Notes under the pieces: generated by a model
What the model was told of the DNA's origin: nothing
The model's database searches: none
The model's input: the letters and a program-made list of their open reading frames with translations, nothing else
Shown here: one piece after another, positions 1 through 9,354 of the stretch
How the letters are laid out: each line of letters opens with the position of its first letter
How positions within the stretch are numbered: position 1 is the stretch's first letter
Made by a program: the position numbers and the translations under genes
Origin: Heyndrickxia shackletonii
GTDB lineage: Bacteria > Bacillota > Bacilli > Bacillales > Bacillaceae_C
Reading direction: 5' to 3'
DNA: 64,000 nucleotides
Assembly: GCF_001420715.1 (NCBI RefSeq)
Contig: NZ_LJJC01000006.1
Coordinates: 384,548 to 448,547 of the forward strand

Positions 1-643
1 CGCCTAGTGGGTTACCAATTGCAATAACGGGTTCACCCAGCTTCAATTTACTAGAATCTCCAAATTGTGCGATCGTTGATACTTTCGAACCGTCCACTTC
101 CACTACTGCTAAGTCTGTCCATATATCACTGCCTAATAATTTTGCTGGAAGTTTTGTGCCGTTCGATAAAGTTACTTCTAGCTGATCTGCACCTTCTACC
201 ACGTGGTTATTGGTTACTATATAGGCTTTTCCGTTAGCTTTCTTATAAATAACTCCTGAACCTGACCCTGTTTCTTGTTCAGTTGATCGACCTTTTCCTT
301 GGCTGCCGCTTATGCCATCCTGTGACCAAAAGCCTTGAGATTGTATGTTTGCAATCCCCACAACTGCTTTTTCTGCTTTACTTACTGCATTCGTAACATC
401 TGTTGTTACATTAAGAGAAACATTTTTCCCTTGCACATTATTTTTATTAGGAATAGCAGTAGCTGTTTCTTGTTTATCTTGTGTTGTGTTTTTGGATAAA
501 ATACCACCAATATTCGGGACAACTAGCAATACGATAAGAGCACCAATGATTACACCAACTAAACTTGATAGTAGATACCCACCTTTTCCTTTTTCTTTTC
601 GATAACGGCTTTGTCCTTGATCATCTTGATCATAATAACCCAT
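1..643 (-). CDS. htrC: HtrA-like membrane-anchored serine protease, 3' end beyond window
   Basis: Envelope quality-control protease of the DegP/HtrA family (YyxA/HtrC position at the end of the wal cluster). Only the N-terminal 214 residues lie in the window. I read a basic cytoplasmic N-terminus, one membrane segment at about residues 23-48, a polar linker, then the start of the trypsin-like fold with the catalytic His in TNNHVV (about residue 147) and the catalytic Asp in WTDLAVV (about residue 177). The catalytic Ser and the PDZ domain would be past position 1. The ATG at 643 is preceded by AGAAAGGAATGATTGCT; an in-frame ATG at 652 sits too close to that ribosome site. A terminator separates it from walJ, so it probably has its own promoter. 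The symbol is assigned from gene order, the family from motifs. Confidence 0.88.
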   Translation of the reverse strand, partial: MGYYDQDDQGQSRYRKEKGKGGYLLSSLVGVIIGALIVLLVVPNIGGILSKNTTQDKQETATAIPNKNNVQGKNVSLNVTTDVTNAVSKAEKAVVGIANIQSQGFWSQDGISGSQGKGRSTEQETGSGSGVIYKKANGKAYIVTNNHVVEGADQLEVTLSNGTKLPAKLLGSDIWTDLAVVEVDGSKVSTIAQFGDSSKLKLGEPVIAIGNPLG

Positions 644-862
644 AGCAATCATTCCTTTCTCAAAAGGTAAGCTCATATTATTTTGCCTATATATGCTATT
701 ATTATAATCAGCATTTATTAAAAATTAATTAAAACCTCATAAGAATTACCATTTTTAATTTTTTTTAATATTTAATACATAATAAGCTAAGCTCTTGACA
801 GGTGTGCGTATTTATTGTTCTACGGAAGGTTATTTCTCATCGTTGTAACCATTTTTATTAAA

Positions 863-905
863 AAAAGTGGAGCAAAAAAAACGATGTTTTCCTGTCTCCA
901 CTTTT
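863..905 (-). terminator. Rho-independent terminator after walJ
   Basis: A 10-bp stem (AAAAGTGGAG with CTCCACTTTT) closes a 23-nt loop and is followed on the minus strand by a run of seven T. It lies 36 bp after the walJ stop and ends the walRKHIJ transcript before htrC. Confidence 0.8.
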
Positions 906-940
906 ATTCCCGAAACTACTATTCTTGTAAACCTATTTTT

Positions 941-1735
941 CTAAACTGCTGTTAATGGGGTGGGAATCTTCGGATCTGTATCATAAAGATCAAAAGATTC
1001 TCCAACTATCAAGCCTCTTGATTGTAATGTTTGCGTGACACTCATTCGAGCTAAGTCTTTTAAATTATTGTCCAGACTTAAGTGAGCTAAATAGATTCTC
1101 TTTGTCTGATCTCCTATCACATCGCTCATCGCAACTGCTGCATCCTCATTGGAAACATGGCCGACATCACTTAATATACGTCGTTTTATATTCCAAGGAT
1201 ATCGACCCATCCTAAGCATTTGCACGTCGTGATTACTCTCAAATATATATACATTTGCATTCGAAATAATGCCCTTCATGCGGTCGCTTACATATCCTGT
1301 ATCTGTAATTAAAACAATCTTCTTATTATCTTGATGGAAAACGTAAAACATTGGTTCCGCAGCATCATGGGAAACACCAAATGATTCAATGCTTAACCCG
1401 CCAAACGACTTAACGGTTTCCATATCAAAGGTAAACTTTTGCTCTGTAGGAATTTCGCCAATTAATCCTTCCATTGCAGACCAGGTTTTCTGATTTGCAT
1501 AGACAGGCAAATCATATTTTCTTGCTAAAACCCCTACCCCTTTAATATGGTCGCTATGCTCATGTGTAACAAGTATTCCGTTTAAATTTTCTATTTTGCG
1601 ATCAATTTTTTGAAACAAGGCTTCCATTTGACGCCCGCTAAAACCAGCATCTACTAAAAATGAATGTTCATCTGTTTCAACATATATCGCATTTCCTGTG
1701 CTTCCACTTGCAAGCACACTAAAATGCAAGGACAT
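941..1735 (-). CDS. walJ: Metallo-beta-lactamase fold exonuclease/hydrolase WalJ (YycJ)
   Basis: Cytoplasmic MBL-fold metal-dependent hydrolase at the end of the walRK operon. The family is reported to have DNA exonuclease activity and to link wall signalling with replication. The metal-binding motif HEHSDH is at residues 58-63, after the typical N-terminal [15 protein letters not shown]; further metal ligands are in the DTGY and SNHD stretches. Length 264 aa is normal. The longer reading frame begins with GTG at 1744, but AGGAG is placed 8 nt before the ATG at 1735 and homologues start MSLHF, so 1735 is preferred. It follows walI by about 16 bp and shares its transcript. Identification is firm; the physiological substrate is not visible from sequence. 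Confidence 0.93.
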   Translation of the reverse strand: MSLHFSVLASGSTGNAIYVETDEHSFLVDAGFSGRQMEALFQKIDRKIENLNGILVTHEHSDHIKGVGVLARKYDLPVYANQKTWSAMEGLIGEIPTEQKFTFDMETVKSFGGLSIESFGVSHDAAEPMFYVFHQDNKKIVLITDTGYVSDRMKGIISNANVYIFESNHDVQMLRMGRYPWNIKRRILSDVGHVSNEDAAVAMSDVIGDQTKRIYLAHLSLDNNLKDLARMSVTQTLQSRGLIVGESFDLYDTDPKIPTPLTAV

Positions 1736-1751
1736 TACGTTCACTCCTGTA

Positions 1752-2642
1752 TTAATAATCTCCTGGTTCTTTTTGTTTTTCTTTTAAGTCCAATTTATCC
1801 TGTATTGGTGAATCATTTTTTGAATTTGAATTTGGATCATTTATACTACTACTATTATTCATATTGAAGACTTCACCCTCAAATGCATTTACGAAAAAAT
1901 CCTCGGTTTTGCCGTCATGAACAACAGTAAAATGCCAAGTTGGCACTAATAATTGCAAGTCAGAGGATTGGATCCTTGTATAGTAGCCTAAATCTGGTGT
2001 CTTTATATGACTTTTGCGTTTTAGCATCCCTTTATTATGAAGGGTATCAATCGCCTTAATTGGTGCCAGAACATCCCCCTCTTTTAATTCGCTATCTTCA
2101 CCAAATTTCAGTAATGTTTGATCATACGAAACGATTTCATTTTTATCATTCAAATAAAAGATAATTTGACCATTAATATTTTGATATATTTTTTTACCTT
2201 TATATGTTTGGCTATATATAATTTGTTTCATATCTTTATCATATTTCCAAAAGGTATACTGGTCTCCATAGAGAATATTTTTCTTGACCACCTGTTCCAT
2301 CGAATCCTGATTTATTTGTCCTGAAACTACAATAGGTTTGTTAAAATACGAAGTAATACCTGTCCCATCCTTCGTAATTAAGGCGGATTGGTTTTTCCCA
2401 ATACTCTTTATATCTTTATTTGTAAATATTTTAGATTTTCCCTTCACATACTGACTGGTAGTGTTATCACTTGGGAGTTGATCGTACGTTATTTCATCCG
2501 CTTTTAACCTTTCTTCATCAGAAGTGTTTTGAATGACATCTATTTGGCCCTTGGAATATTTATTGAAAAGCTGTGTTGCCAAAAATAAGTCCAGGATCAG
2601 GAATACAATAATAAACATGGTTTTTGTCTTACTCCATTCCAT
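1752..2642 (-). CDS. walI: WalK accessory regulator WalI (YycI)
   Basis: Membrane-anchored negative regulator that, with WalH, restrains the WalK sensor kinase through transmembrane contacts. The 296-aa protein has a short cytoplasmic start (MEWSKTK), one transmembrane helix at about residues 8-25 and a large extracytoplasmic domain. The last 40 residues are Asn/Ser/Asp/Lys-rich and look disordered. The start overlaps the end of walH by 14 bp, which implies translational coupling. Recognition rests on gene order, topology and the YycI-like N-terminus. Confidence 0.93.
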   Translation of the reverse strand: MEWSKTKTMFIIVFLILDLFLATQLFNKYSKGQIDVIQNTSDEERLKADEITYDQLPSDNTTSQYVKGKSKIFTNKDIKSIGKNQSALITKDGTGITSYFNKPIVVSGQINQDSMEQVVKKNILYGDQYTFWKYDKDMKQIIYSQTYKGKKIYQNINGQIIFYLNDKNEIVSYDQTLLKFGEDSELKEGDVLAPIKAIDTLHNKGMLKRKSHIKTPDLGYYTRIQSSDLQLLVPTWHFTVVHDGKTEDFFVNAFEGEVFNMNNSSSINDPNSNSKNDSPIQDKLDLKEKQKEPGDY

Positions 2643-3942
2643 TTTGACCCCTCCCTATTTCTAACGCTGGGGACCAAGTACCTTCATATAAGCAATACCA
2701 TTTTGGTTCAAAAGAAAAAGCTTCTGAAGTATCCGGATCCATTTGCATGGTATAACCGATTTCGAGATCCTGAATACTATTCTTTTGAATATGTGGGTTT
2801 GCTAATAGGTCTTTTAAGACCTGCTTTCCAGATGGAAGGGTCTTTTTAGAATAGTTCCATTGCGTTTCTAAAGCTACATATGGACGTCGATATTCGTAAA
2901 TCTCATCATTTTCTCCCCAAATTTGCTGAATTTCCGCCATATCATTTGAGTTAAAAACAGGATATCCATCCATAAATAATCGAAAAATAACCTGGTGACT
3001 ATTATTATCTAAATTAAAAAATCGATATTCACCTGTCCAGCCACCATGTTCATTCACAAAATTTATACTTTGATTTAATAAAGTTCTTGGATCAGATTTA
3101 TAACTTAGATTCTCCGCAGGGTTGACAAACGATAACATATTATTCTTTAAATCAATTTTCATCAAGCTGGTACTGCTGAAGTATTCAATTTTATCTTTTG
3201 ATTCACTTTTTTGTATAGAATTAGGATCATTAAATAATATCTTTTTAAAGCTTTCCAATTCATCTTTATCCTTAATTGTATATTCATATTGCGAAATAGA
3301 GGTAGTAGACTTTGGCAAAAATGTGTAGTGATTGTTCCCTAGCTCAACAAACTCATATGGGGAATATACACTTTTTTGTTTTTGCTTCGTTCTATTTAAA
3401 AAGGCTTGAATTTCATTATTACTTACAGATGAACTTGCCATTTTACGGTTCTCTGTATCGATAAAATAAATATTTTTTTCTTTCTGCGCCCCTTTTTCAA
3501 AATCAATTACAATTTTGTCAAAGTATATATTTGATGTTTGTTTTTTATTGATTTGCAGAATTCCTTTATAGACTTCAAATGGGACTCTGCTAGGAAAATC
3601 AATCTCCATATGATTATTTTCTTGAATAAAATAACGAAGTTCGTTATCCGTTAATGTTTTTTGGGTTCCTATATCAAAGAAATGCCATTCTTGCATTTCG
3701 TTGATTACACGGTCTATTTCCGTCACTTCCACTGTTCCCAAATGGGTATGATTTTGATGGAGCACAATTTTATTAGGCTTTATCAAATCTGGAATTTTCT
3801 TAGCAGCTGAAATTGGCGTATTAGTTACATCCTGATTGAGTTCATGGTAGCTAGGTTTGTATGTCCAAACAGACCATGTTAAATAAATACTGCCCGCGAC
3901 TAATAGTGTTAGAATAATGGTTTTTATTGTTTCAAACTTCAT
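2629..3942 (-). CDS. walH: WalK accessory regulator WalH (YycH)
   Basis: Bitopic membrane protein that works with WalI to modulate WalK. The 437-aa product has one transmembrane helix near residues 5-25 (TIKTIILTLLVAGSIYLTW) followed by a long extracytoplasmic region. The ATG at 3942 overlaps the walK TGA as ATGA, the usual sign of coupling. A TTG at 3948 extends the frame by two codons but leaves only about 4 nt after GAGG, whereas the ATG has about 9 nt, so the ATG is chosen. No catalytic motif is visible or expected. Confidence 0.93.
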   Translation of the reverse strand: MKFETIKTIILTLLVAGSIYLTWSVWTYKPSYHELNQDVTNTPISAAKKIPDLIKPNKIVLHQNHTHLGTVEVTEIDRVINEMQEWHFFDIGTQKTLTDNELRYFIQENNHMEIDFPSRVPFEVYKGILQINKKQTSNIYFDKIVIDFEKGAQKEKNIYFIDTENRKMASSSVSNNEIQAFLNRTKQKQKSVYSPYEFVELGNNHYTFLPKSTTSISQYEYTIKDKDELESFKKILFNDPNSIQKSESKDKIEYFSSTSLMKIDLKNNMLSFVNPAENLSYKSDPRTLLNQSINFVNEHGGWTGEYRFFNLDNNSHQVIFRLFMDGYPVFNSNDMAEIQQIWGENDEIYEYRRPYVALETQWNYSKKTLPSGKQVLKDLLANPHIQKNSIQDLEIGYTMQMDPDTSEAFSFEPKWYCLYEGTWSPALEIGRGQNGME

Positions 3943-5753
3943 GACCAATCATCCTCTAGTGAACGGTCGAATGGAAGGGATATACTAATAGTCGTCCCTT
4001 TTCCTTCAACACTTTTTGCAGAAATGGTACCACCATGCGCTTCCACCATTTCCTTGGCAATAGCAAGTCCTAAACCTGTTCCACCCATTTGACGGGTACG
4101 TGCCTTGTCAACACGATAGAATCGTTCAAATATCTTCTTCAATTTATCCTTCGGTATACCTAGCCCTTGATCAGAAATACTTACTTCTATCGAATCTTCT
4201 TGTGCTTTTACCCTAAAGGTAATTTGACCGCCCTCCGGTGAATACTTAATCGCATTTGAAATGATATTATCCAGGATTTGAGTCATTTTATCTTCATCAA
4301 CTTCAACAAACAGTGCTTCATTAGGAAGTTTACGTTTAAAAGAAATATATTCCGGCTTTGTCATTTCAAAACGATCAATAATATGATGGAAGAATTCGAT
4401 AAAGTTTATCCAATCTTTATTTAACGGATCATCCGCTCTATCCATTTTGGATAGCTTAAATAAGTCATTTACCATACGAATCATTCGCTCAGTTTCATTT
4501 TGAGTAACACTTAAAAACCGTGGTGCTATTTCTTTGTCCTGCCATGCACCATCCGCTAAAGCTTCCAGGTAGCTTCTCATTGTTGTCAATGGGGTCCGTA
4601 ATTCATGAGAGACATTTGCTACAAATTCCCGCCGCTCCATTTCAATCTTTTCTTGCTCTGTAATATCATGCAGAACAATAATAAGGCCGCTAACAAAACC
4701 AGTTTCACCTTGAATAACAGAGATATTTCCTCTTAAAATATACGGTTCCTCGTCCGTGCTAAAATCGAGAATAATCGATTCCTTTTCATTTAATAAGTCA
4801 TTAAAGGAATGATCTCTTTCAATTCCTAAAGCTGTTACAATGTTTTGTGAGAGAATTGTTTCACGTGAAACATCGATCATTTCTGTAGCTGCATCATTAA
4901 TCAGGATAACCCTTCCCCTACGGTCCGTTGCAATAACTCCATCCGTCATATTGGATAAAACAGAAGTTAATTTCCTTCGTTCCCCTTCTGTCGTTGCTTG
5001 GGCTTCTTGTAGTTTTTTGGTCATATGGTTGAACGAATAAGCCAACTGTCCAATTTCATCATTCCCATATACTTTAACCTTTCGGGAGAAGTTTCCTTTT
5101 GCCATCGCCAATGCTTGCCTTCTCATGTCTGCAATTGGCCTTGTTATTGTCTGAGCCAAAACAATCCCAAGTATAGCTGTCAGTACCATCGCAATAGCGG
5201 TACCAGTTGTAAAGATATTATTAATTTCATCTAACTGATTGTATACCGATTCAATTTTTGTCACTAAATATAGATAACCATAAATCTTTCCATTATTTTT
5301 AAGCGGAGACGCAAGCACATATATTCTTTTATGTGTGGAAGGGTCAAAATAAACCTTATCCTGTAGTTCCTCTGTATTAATGGATAGTTTCACCAAGTCA
5401 TTGGTCATTTTTTGCCCAACTAATCCTTGGTTATCCGAATCCGAAGTACCTAAAATGACACTGCGATTATTAACCAATCTTACCTCAGCAATATCACTGC
5501 TGTTATATCCAGATAAAACCTTTTTTATCTTTAATGGGGTTTCTTGATCTTCCTTATCCATTAATACTTCTAAAAGACTGTACTGCATCGTTTTGGTACG
5601 AAGCTCAATTGAATCTTTAAAGTTTTTTACAAGCTTGTCCTCGAGTTTATTTACGAAGTAAACACCGATAATTTCCATCGCAAATAAGATTAATAATAGA
5701 TAAATCAATACAAACTTTACATGAATAGACTGCAAAAAGCTTACTTTTTTCAT
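3939..5753 (-). CDS. walK: Essential cell-wall sensor histidine kinase WalK
   Basis: Membrane histidine kinase that phosphorylates WalR and tunes autolysin and wall metabolism genes. Reading the 604 residues in order: TM1 about 12-34, an extracytoplasmic PAS-like domain about 35-180, TM2 about 182-203, HAMP about 204-256, a cytoplasmic PAS about 262-370, HisKA with phospho-acceptor H383 in NVSHELRTP, then HATPase_c with N-, G1- and G2-type boxes (DNIISNAIKYSP, DQGLGIP, GGTGLGLAI). Length is close to the B. subtilis protein (611 aa). A perfect parS site lies inside the gene at 4857-4872, encoding the VSRET stretch after the PAS core. Start 4 bp downstream of walR; stop overlaps walH. Confidence 0.97.
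   Translation of the reverse strand: MKKVSFLQSIHVKFVLIYLLLILFAMEIIGVYFVNKLEDKLVKNFKDSIELRTKTMQYSLLEVLMDKEDQETPLKIKKVLSGYNSSDIAEVRLVNNRSVILGTSDSDNQGLVGQKMTNDLVKLSINTEELQDKVYFDPSTHKRIYVLASPLKNNGKIYGYLYLVTKIESVYNQLDEINNIFTTGTAIAMVLTAILGIVLAQTITRPIADMRRQALAMAKGNFSRKVKVYGNDEIGQLAYSFNHMTKKLQEAQATTEGERRKLTSVLSNMTDGVIATDRRGRVILINDAATEMIDVSRETILSQNIVTALGIERDHSFNDLLNEKESIILDFSTDEEPYILRGNISVIQGETGFVSGLIIVLHDITEQEKIEMERREFVANVSHELRTPLTTMRSYLEALADGAWQDKEIAPRFLSVTQNETERMIRMVNDLFKLSKMDRADDPLNKDWINFIEFFHHIIDRFEMTKPEYISFKRKLPNEALFVEVDEDKMTQILDNIISNAIKYSPEGGQITFRVKAQEDSIEVSISDQGLGIPKDKLKKIFERFYRVDKARTRQMGGTGLGLAIAKEMVEAHGGTISAKSVEGKGTTISISLPFDRSLEDDWS
4857..4872. other. parS centromere site inside walK
   Basis: The 16-bp palindrome TGTTTCACGTGAAACA is a perfect match to the Spo0J/ParB binding site. 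It encodes V-S-R-E-T within WalK, so the protein sequence accommodates the site. Confidence 0.93.
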
Positions 5754-5757
5754 TACA

Positions 5758-6465
5758 TTACTCCTGTTCAGGATTGCGCAAGTAGTAACCTACTCCCCTT
5801 CTTGTTACGATCCACGCTGGATGGCTCGGATTATCCTCCACTTTTTCGCGAAGACGTCGCACCGTTACATCCACTGTTCTGACATCGCCATAATAGTCAT
5901 AGCCCCAAACTGTTTGAAGCAAATGTTCACGTGTCATTACTTGACCAATATGCTTAGCTAAATAATATAGAAGTTCAAATTCACGGTGGGTCAATTCGAT
6001 GGTTTCACCGCGTTTAGATACGACATATGCATCTGGATGAATAACAAGGGACCCAATAGTGATTTCACTATTTTCTTCCTCGTCCTCTGAAGAAGCAACT
6101 GCTTGATGACGGCGTAGATTTGCCTTAACACGAGCAATTAATTCTCTAGTACTAAAGGGCTTTGTTACATAGTCATCTGCACCTAATTCCAATCCTAAAA
6201 CCTTATCAATTTCAGAATCCTTCGCCGTTAACATAATAATCGGCATTTCATATTTCTTTCTAACCTCTCTACATACTTCCATACCATCGCGTTTAGGAAG
6301 CATGATATCCAGGATAAGAAGATCTGGCTGAACCTCTTCTACCATCCTTAATGCTTCTTCTCCGTCATATGCACAATAAATTGTGTATCCTTCCTTTTGA
6401 AGATTAAATTGCAATATATCTGCAATCGGCTTTTCATCGTCAACCACTAATATCGTCTTTTCCAT
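5758..6465 (-). CDS. walR: Essential response regulator WalR (YycF)
   Basis: OmpR/PhoB-type transcription factor controlling wall hydrolase genes through paired TGTWAH hexamers. The receiver domain (about 1-118) has acidic D9/D10, the phospho-acceptor D53, T80 and K102. T101, just before K102, corresponds to the residue reported as a PrkC target in B. subtilis. The winged-helix DNA-binding domain (about 132-232) contains the [14 protein letters not shown] recognition helix. Length 235 aa is the family norm. It heads the walRKHIJ operon. Only a weak promoter candidate could be read upstream. Confidence 0.97.
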   Translation of the reverse strand: MEKTILVVDDEKPIADILQFNLQKEGYTIYCAYDGEEALRMVEEVQPDLLILDIMLPKRDGMEVCREVRKKYEMPIIMLTAKDSEIDKVLGLELGADDYVTKPFSTRELIARVKANLRRHQAVASSEDEEENSEITIGSLVIHPDAYVVSKRGETIELTHREFELLYYLAKHIGQVMTREHLLQTVWGYDYYGDVRTVDVTVRRLREKVEDNPSHPAWIVTRRGVGYYLRNPEQE

Positions 6466-6901
6466 TTTCGTACTCTCCTCAAGATAAAATAATAAACGTA
6501 ATCTATATATCCAACTCGCTGGAAGAAATCTTTATCCATGAAATTCCTTCCCGAAAAAATCTTTAATTCAAAATTTATCTGCCTAACAATATTCTTTCTA
6601 TATTTTTGCTACAATTCCTCTATTTTAATGTATCATGTTATCATCTTTTATTCATCTATTTCGCTATAAATGCTTTTTCCAGTTAACCCATCACTTGGAT
6701 GAAGTGTAAAAAGAATTGTGTAGAGGGCACTTTCTATCGTAGAATCAGGACCATATAAAAAGAATAGGCACATTGTAACATGTATAGCGCACATTATATA
6801 AAATACGGAAAGTGTATAACCAAGTTGAGGGTCATTTCTAAAATTAATAGACGACTTTAAAATTCACCAGAGGATTTTTGCTAAAAAAACGAGTAATAAA
6901 A
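6466..6901. other. Intergenic region upstream of walR; weak promoter candidate only
   Basis: About 435 bp of AT-rich sequence with no credible gene. On the minus strand TTGGTT (6818-6823) and TATAAT (6793-6798) are separated by 19 bp, a poor spacing, and could drive walR with a leader of roughly 300 nt. I see no riboswitch-like structure and no clear WalR box here. Confidence 0.3.
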
Positions 6902-6926
6902 ATACCCCTAGATAACCTAGAGGTAT
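6902..6926 (-). terminator. Terminator of the M23 peptidase gene
   Basis: On the minus strand ATACC-T-CTAG, a short loop and CTAG-G-GGTAT form a stem directly before TTTTTATT, 9 bp after the stop codon of the M23 gene. Confidence 0.75.
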
Positions 6927-6934
6927 CAATACAT

Positions 6935-8392
6935 TTACCTTAAATAATCAAGGGGATTTTTTAAGCTTCCATTTTTATGAACTTCAAAGTGAAGATGAAT
7001 CCCAGTAGAATCCCCAGTGGCACCCATAACCCCAATATTGGCTCCCTTTGAAACTGTTTGTCCAACAGAGACATTAATCGAGCTTAGATGGCCATATATA
7101 GTAACATACCCGTTACGATGATCAATCTCTATCATATTTCCATAACCGCCATTATCCCATCCTGCAGACACGACTACTCCGTTATCTGCAGCTTTAATAG
7201 TACGGTCACTCGGCCTGGCAATATCAATTCCTTTATGGAGCTGACCCCAACGGTACCCCATTGTACTGGAAATGTATCCCCCATTGGTTGGCCAAGCAAA
7301 AGTGCCAGATCCTCGGGAAGGAACTACTTTTGTTCCTTTTACTACAATATTTGTTACGGGTTTTTGAATGACATCTTCCTTCTTAACATCTTTCTTAGTA
7401 ACATTTCCATTTTCTTCGGTTACAACATAAGTAATGGCACTTTTTCCGTTATGCCCTTTTTGTTTAACCTTTGTATCGCCCTTAAACATTGATTTATCTT
7501 GGATTACTTCCTTTTTATATGGAACTTTTTCGACCTTGTAGGATTCTCTTTGTACGATGACATGGACTAAAGGATTATATGCTGTCACTTTTAATTTCTG
7601 GCCAATTTTTAATGAATCCTCTTTAATGCCGGGATTCATCTTTAATAACTGCTTTTGTTTTAAATGATGATCTTCCGCAATCTGCCCTAATACATCACCA
7701 TCTTTAACCGTATATTTTTTTTCCATTAGAGTACCTTTTAATAAGTAATCCACTGCTTGATCTACGGTTAAAATTTCATTCGGATCGACTTCTTCATTTT
7801 GAATTGAAACTTTTTCACCAAGAGAAACGTCTAAAATACGTGATTGGTTCTTTTTCAATGGTGGTAACGGCTGTTGTAATTTGATTGCAGCAAGATCTTT
7901 TCTCGATACATAGTGCAGCTTTAAATTCTCGATTACATTGTTAGCATCCTGTTCATTTTGAACATACACAATCGGCTTATCATTTATAAAGATACCAGCA
8001 GCTTCCGCTTTTACAGTAAGTATATCTAATGCCTTTTGTACAGCATCATTATTATCAGTTACAGGACGAAAGACTTGTTCTGGAATGTATGTAATATCAT
8101 TACTGATATCTATTTGGTCATTTCCATATTGATTTTGAGCATTATGTATTTTCTCATCTGCTAATTTTTCAATGATTTCTTTATCTGAAACCGTACCAAT
8201 GTATTGTTGATTTATATAGACATGATAAACAGTTTTAATTTCTGTTTCCGCATTCGTAGGAATATTCGTGAAGGATAGAGTTAAAATAAATAGTGATGCT
8301 ATCGCTGCTATCTTAAATAGATTCTTGGCTTTTGCTTTATTTAGTTTTGGAAAATTGGAAGTAAATCTTAGATTTCTCCTTTTCCAATCCAT
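6935..8392 (-). CDS. Secreted M23 peptidoglycan endopeptidase with LysM and G5 domains
   Basis: Predicted wall hydrolase that cleaves peptide cross-links, exported or membrane-anchored through an N-terminal hydrophobic segment (about residues 27-43, with NAETE after it). Domains in order: a region of unknown fold (50-220), one LysM at about 226-270 for glycan binding, a G5 domain at about 275-355 rich in Lys/Val, and a LytM/M23 domain at about 376-480. The zinc ligands are visible: H386 and D390 in HKGID, and H466/H468 in HLHFE. ATG at 8392 follows GGAGGGTTACCA. It lies between walR and the tRNA cluster and has its own terminator. A WalR-like box is present 121 bp upstream but oriented away from the gene. 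I give no symbol because the B. subtilis counterpart is not certain. Confidence 0.93.
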   Translation of the reverse strand: MDWKRRNLRFTSNFPKLNKAKAKNLFKIAAIASLFILTLSFTNIPTNAETEIKTVYHVYINQQYIGTVSDKEIIEKLADEKIHNAQNQYGNDQIDISNDITYIPEQVFRPVTDNNDAVQKALDILTVKAEAAGIFINDKPIVYVQNEQDANNVIENLKLHYVSRKDLAAIKLQQPLPPLKKNQSRILDVSLGEKVSIQNEEVDPNEILTVDQAVDYLLKGTLMEKKYTVKDGDVLGQIAEDHHLKQKQLLKMNPGIKEDSLKIGQKLKVTAYNPLVHVIVQRESYKVEKVPYKKEVIQDKSMFKGDTKVKQKGHNGKSAITYVVTEENGNVTKKDVKKEDVIQKPVTNIVVKGTKVVPSRGSGTFAWPTNGGYISSTMGYRWGQLHKGIDIARPSDRTIKAADNGVVVSAGWDNGGYGNMIEIDHRNGYVTIYGHLSSINVSVGQTVSKGANIGVMGATGDSTGIHLHFEVHKNGSLKNPLDYLR

Positions 8393-8512
8393 TGGTAACC
8401 CTCCTATATATGATACCTTTCCATCTTTTATACTAGGTAAAAATATTCAAATATTTTTGCACTTTTATAAGATATCATAAAATCATATATTTATAGGGTA
8501 TTTTTCTCACAA

Positions 8513-8529
8513 TGTAACATAATTGTATA
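8513..8529 (+). promoter_or_regulatory. WalR-like direct repeat (one mismatch)
   Basis: TGTAAC-ATAAT-TGTATA fits the WalR/YycF consensus TGTWAH-N5-TGTWAH at 11 of 12 hexamer positions (T instead of A at position 5 of the second hexamer). It sits between the M23 gene and a plus-strand promoter candidate at 8557. Binding is inferred only from the match. Confidence 0.4.
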
Positions 8530-8556
8530 AATAGTTACAAAATAAACCTAACTTTT

Positions 8557-8585
8557 TTGACAATAAAAATATAACTTTGGATTAT
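8557..8585 (+). promoter_or_regulatory. Candidate sigma-A promoter, plus strand
   Basis: Perfect -35 TTGACA (8557-8562), 17-bp spacer and GATTAT (8580-8585). No annotated plus-strand gene follows before the tRNA cluster; the only downstream candidate is the 12-codon reading frame at 8634. Confidence 0.45.
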
Positions 8586-8633
8586 TTTGTCGAAAAAAGG
8601 AGATATATCAAGGGATGAACGGGAGGATTTCAT

Positions 8634-8672
8634 ATGGTATACAGAGGATTTATTATAGTAAAATATTACTAA
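8634..8672 (+). CDS. Possible 12-residue peptide, speculative
   Basis: ATG at 8634 is preceded at ideal spacing (7 nt) by GGGAGG and followed by codons for MVYRGFIIVKYY and TAA. It lies downstream of the promoter candidate at 8557 and upstream of the hairpin at 8709-8748, which could terminate plus-strand transcripts too. The peptide would be hydrophobic and basic. Nothing is known to me that resembles it, and such short frames arise often by chance. Confidence 0.2.
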   Translation: MVYRGFIIVKYY

Positions 8673-8708
8673 CAATATTACAAAATGATTACAAGCAGAA
8701 AAGAAATA

Positions 8709-8748
8709 AAAAAGCACCGCGAGAGTCTTTGTCATCGCAGTGCTTTTT
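8709..8748 (-). terminator. Terminator of the tRNA operon
   Basis: AAAAAGCAC(T/C)GCGA paired with TCGCGGTGCTTTTTT on the minus strand, 7 bp after tRNA-Phe. The symmetry with A- and T-runs on both sides means it may work in both directions. Confidence 0.8.
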
Positions 8749-8754
8749 GGTAGA

Positions 8755-8827
8755 TGGCTCGGGACGGAATCGAACCGCCGACACAAGGATTTTCAGTCCT
8801 TTGCTCTACCGACTGAGCTACCGAGCC
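8755..8827 (-). tRNA. tRNA-Phe (anticodon GAA)
   Basis: 73-nt cloverleaf with acceptor stem GGCTCGG/CCGAGCC, D-arm AGCTCAGTCGGTAGAGC, anticodon loop ACTGAAAATC and T-arm GGTTCGATTCC. The 3' CCA is not encoded (the acceptor end is followed by TCTA), so it is added after transcription. Last tRNA of a three-gene minus-strand operon. Confidence 0.97.
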
Positions 8828-8929
8828 GTAATAATATTAAGTTCCTAAATATAGTTTGAGGTCACTTTCGGAAAGCTCTTACAAGTAGCAGATTCCATTA
8901 CAAACTATTCAGAATTTATGTAGTATAAA

Positions 8930-9006
8930 TGGCGGTCCGGACGGGACTCGAACCCGCGACCTCCTGCGTGACAGGCAGGCATTCTAACCAGCTGAACTAC
9001 CGGACC
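8930..9006 (-). tRNA. tRNA-Asp (anticodon GTC)
   Basis: 77 nt with encoded CCA; acceptor stem GGTCCGG/CCGGACC, discriminator G, anticodon loop CTGTCAC and T-arm GGTTCGAGTCC. Middle gene of the operon. Confidence 0.97.
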
Positions 9007-9043
9007 ATAGTTTTCAAGTTTACTTGAAAATAAATATTTTAAA

Positions 9044-9119
9044 TGGTGAGCCATGAAGGACTCGAACCTTCGACCCTCTGATTAAAAGTCAGATGCTCTA
9101 CCGACTGAGCTAATGGCTC
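9044..9119 (-). tRNA. tRNA-Lys (anticodon TTT)
   Basis: 76 nt with encoded CCA; acceptor stem GAGCCAT/ATGGCTC, D-arm AGCTCAGTCGGTAGAGC, anticodon loop ACTTTTAAT and T-arm GGTTCGAGTCC. First intact gene of the operon. Its first 25 nt or so recur at 9355-9382. Confidence 0.97.
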
Positions 9120-9192
9120 GTAATTAAGATTGTAGAAAAAAAGATTTCATGATGCTTTCTTCCTGAGCGCATCTACGACGTCCCAATCTCAG

Positions 9193-9331
9193 AAAGATTA
9201 TTCAAGTAGCAGCTCGATTGGTACGCTGATGAAAGCCGTACTTGTTCTTCATTCTATTACAAGATTGCGTTCGCTTCGTCCAGCTTTCAGTAAGCTTATT
9301 CAAGTTGTGGCTCAAGCTGTACGCTGGATGT
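9193..9331 (-). repeat. Imperfect direct repeat pair in the spacer upstream of tRNA-Lys
   Basis: The stretch at about 9193-9231 and the one at about 9292-9331 share the frame AAG.TTATTCAAGT....GCTC...TGTACGCTG.ATG with scattered differences. They lie between tRNA-Lys and its truncated copy. I see no gene in this roughly 235-bp spacer. Confidence 0.5.
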
Positions 9332-9354
9332 TTCGCTTCGAAGATTATTCATCG

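Noticed and set aside
8615-8848. 77-codon plus-strand frame
   Set aside because: It runs through the tRNA operon terminator and the antisense of tRNA-Phe; its latter half is clearly not protein-coding.
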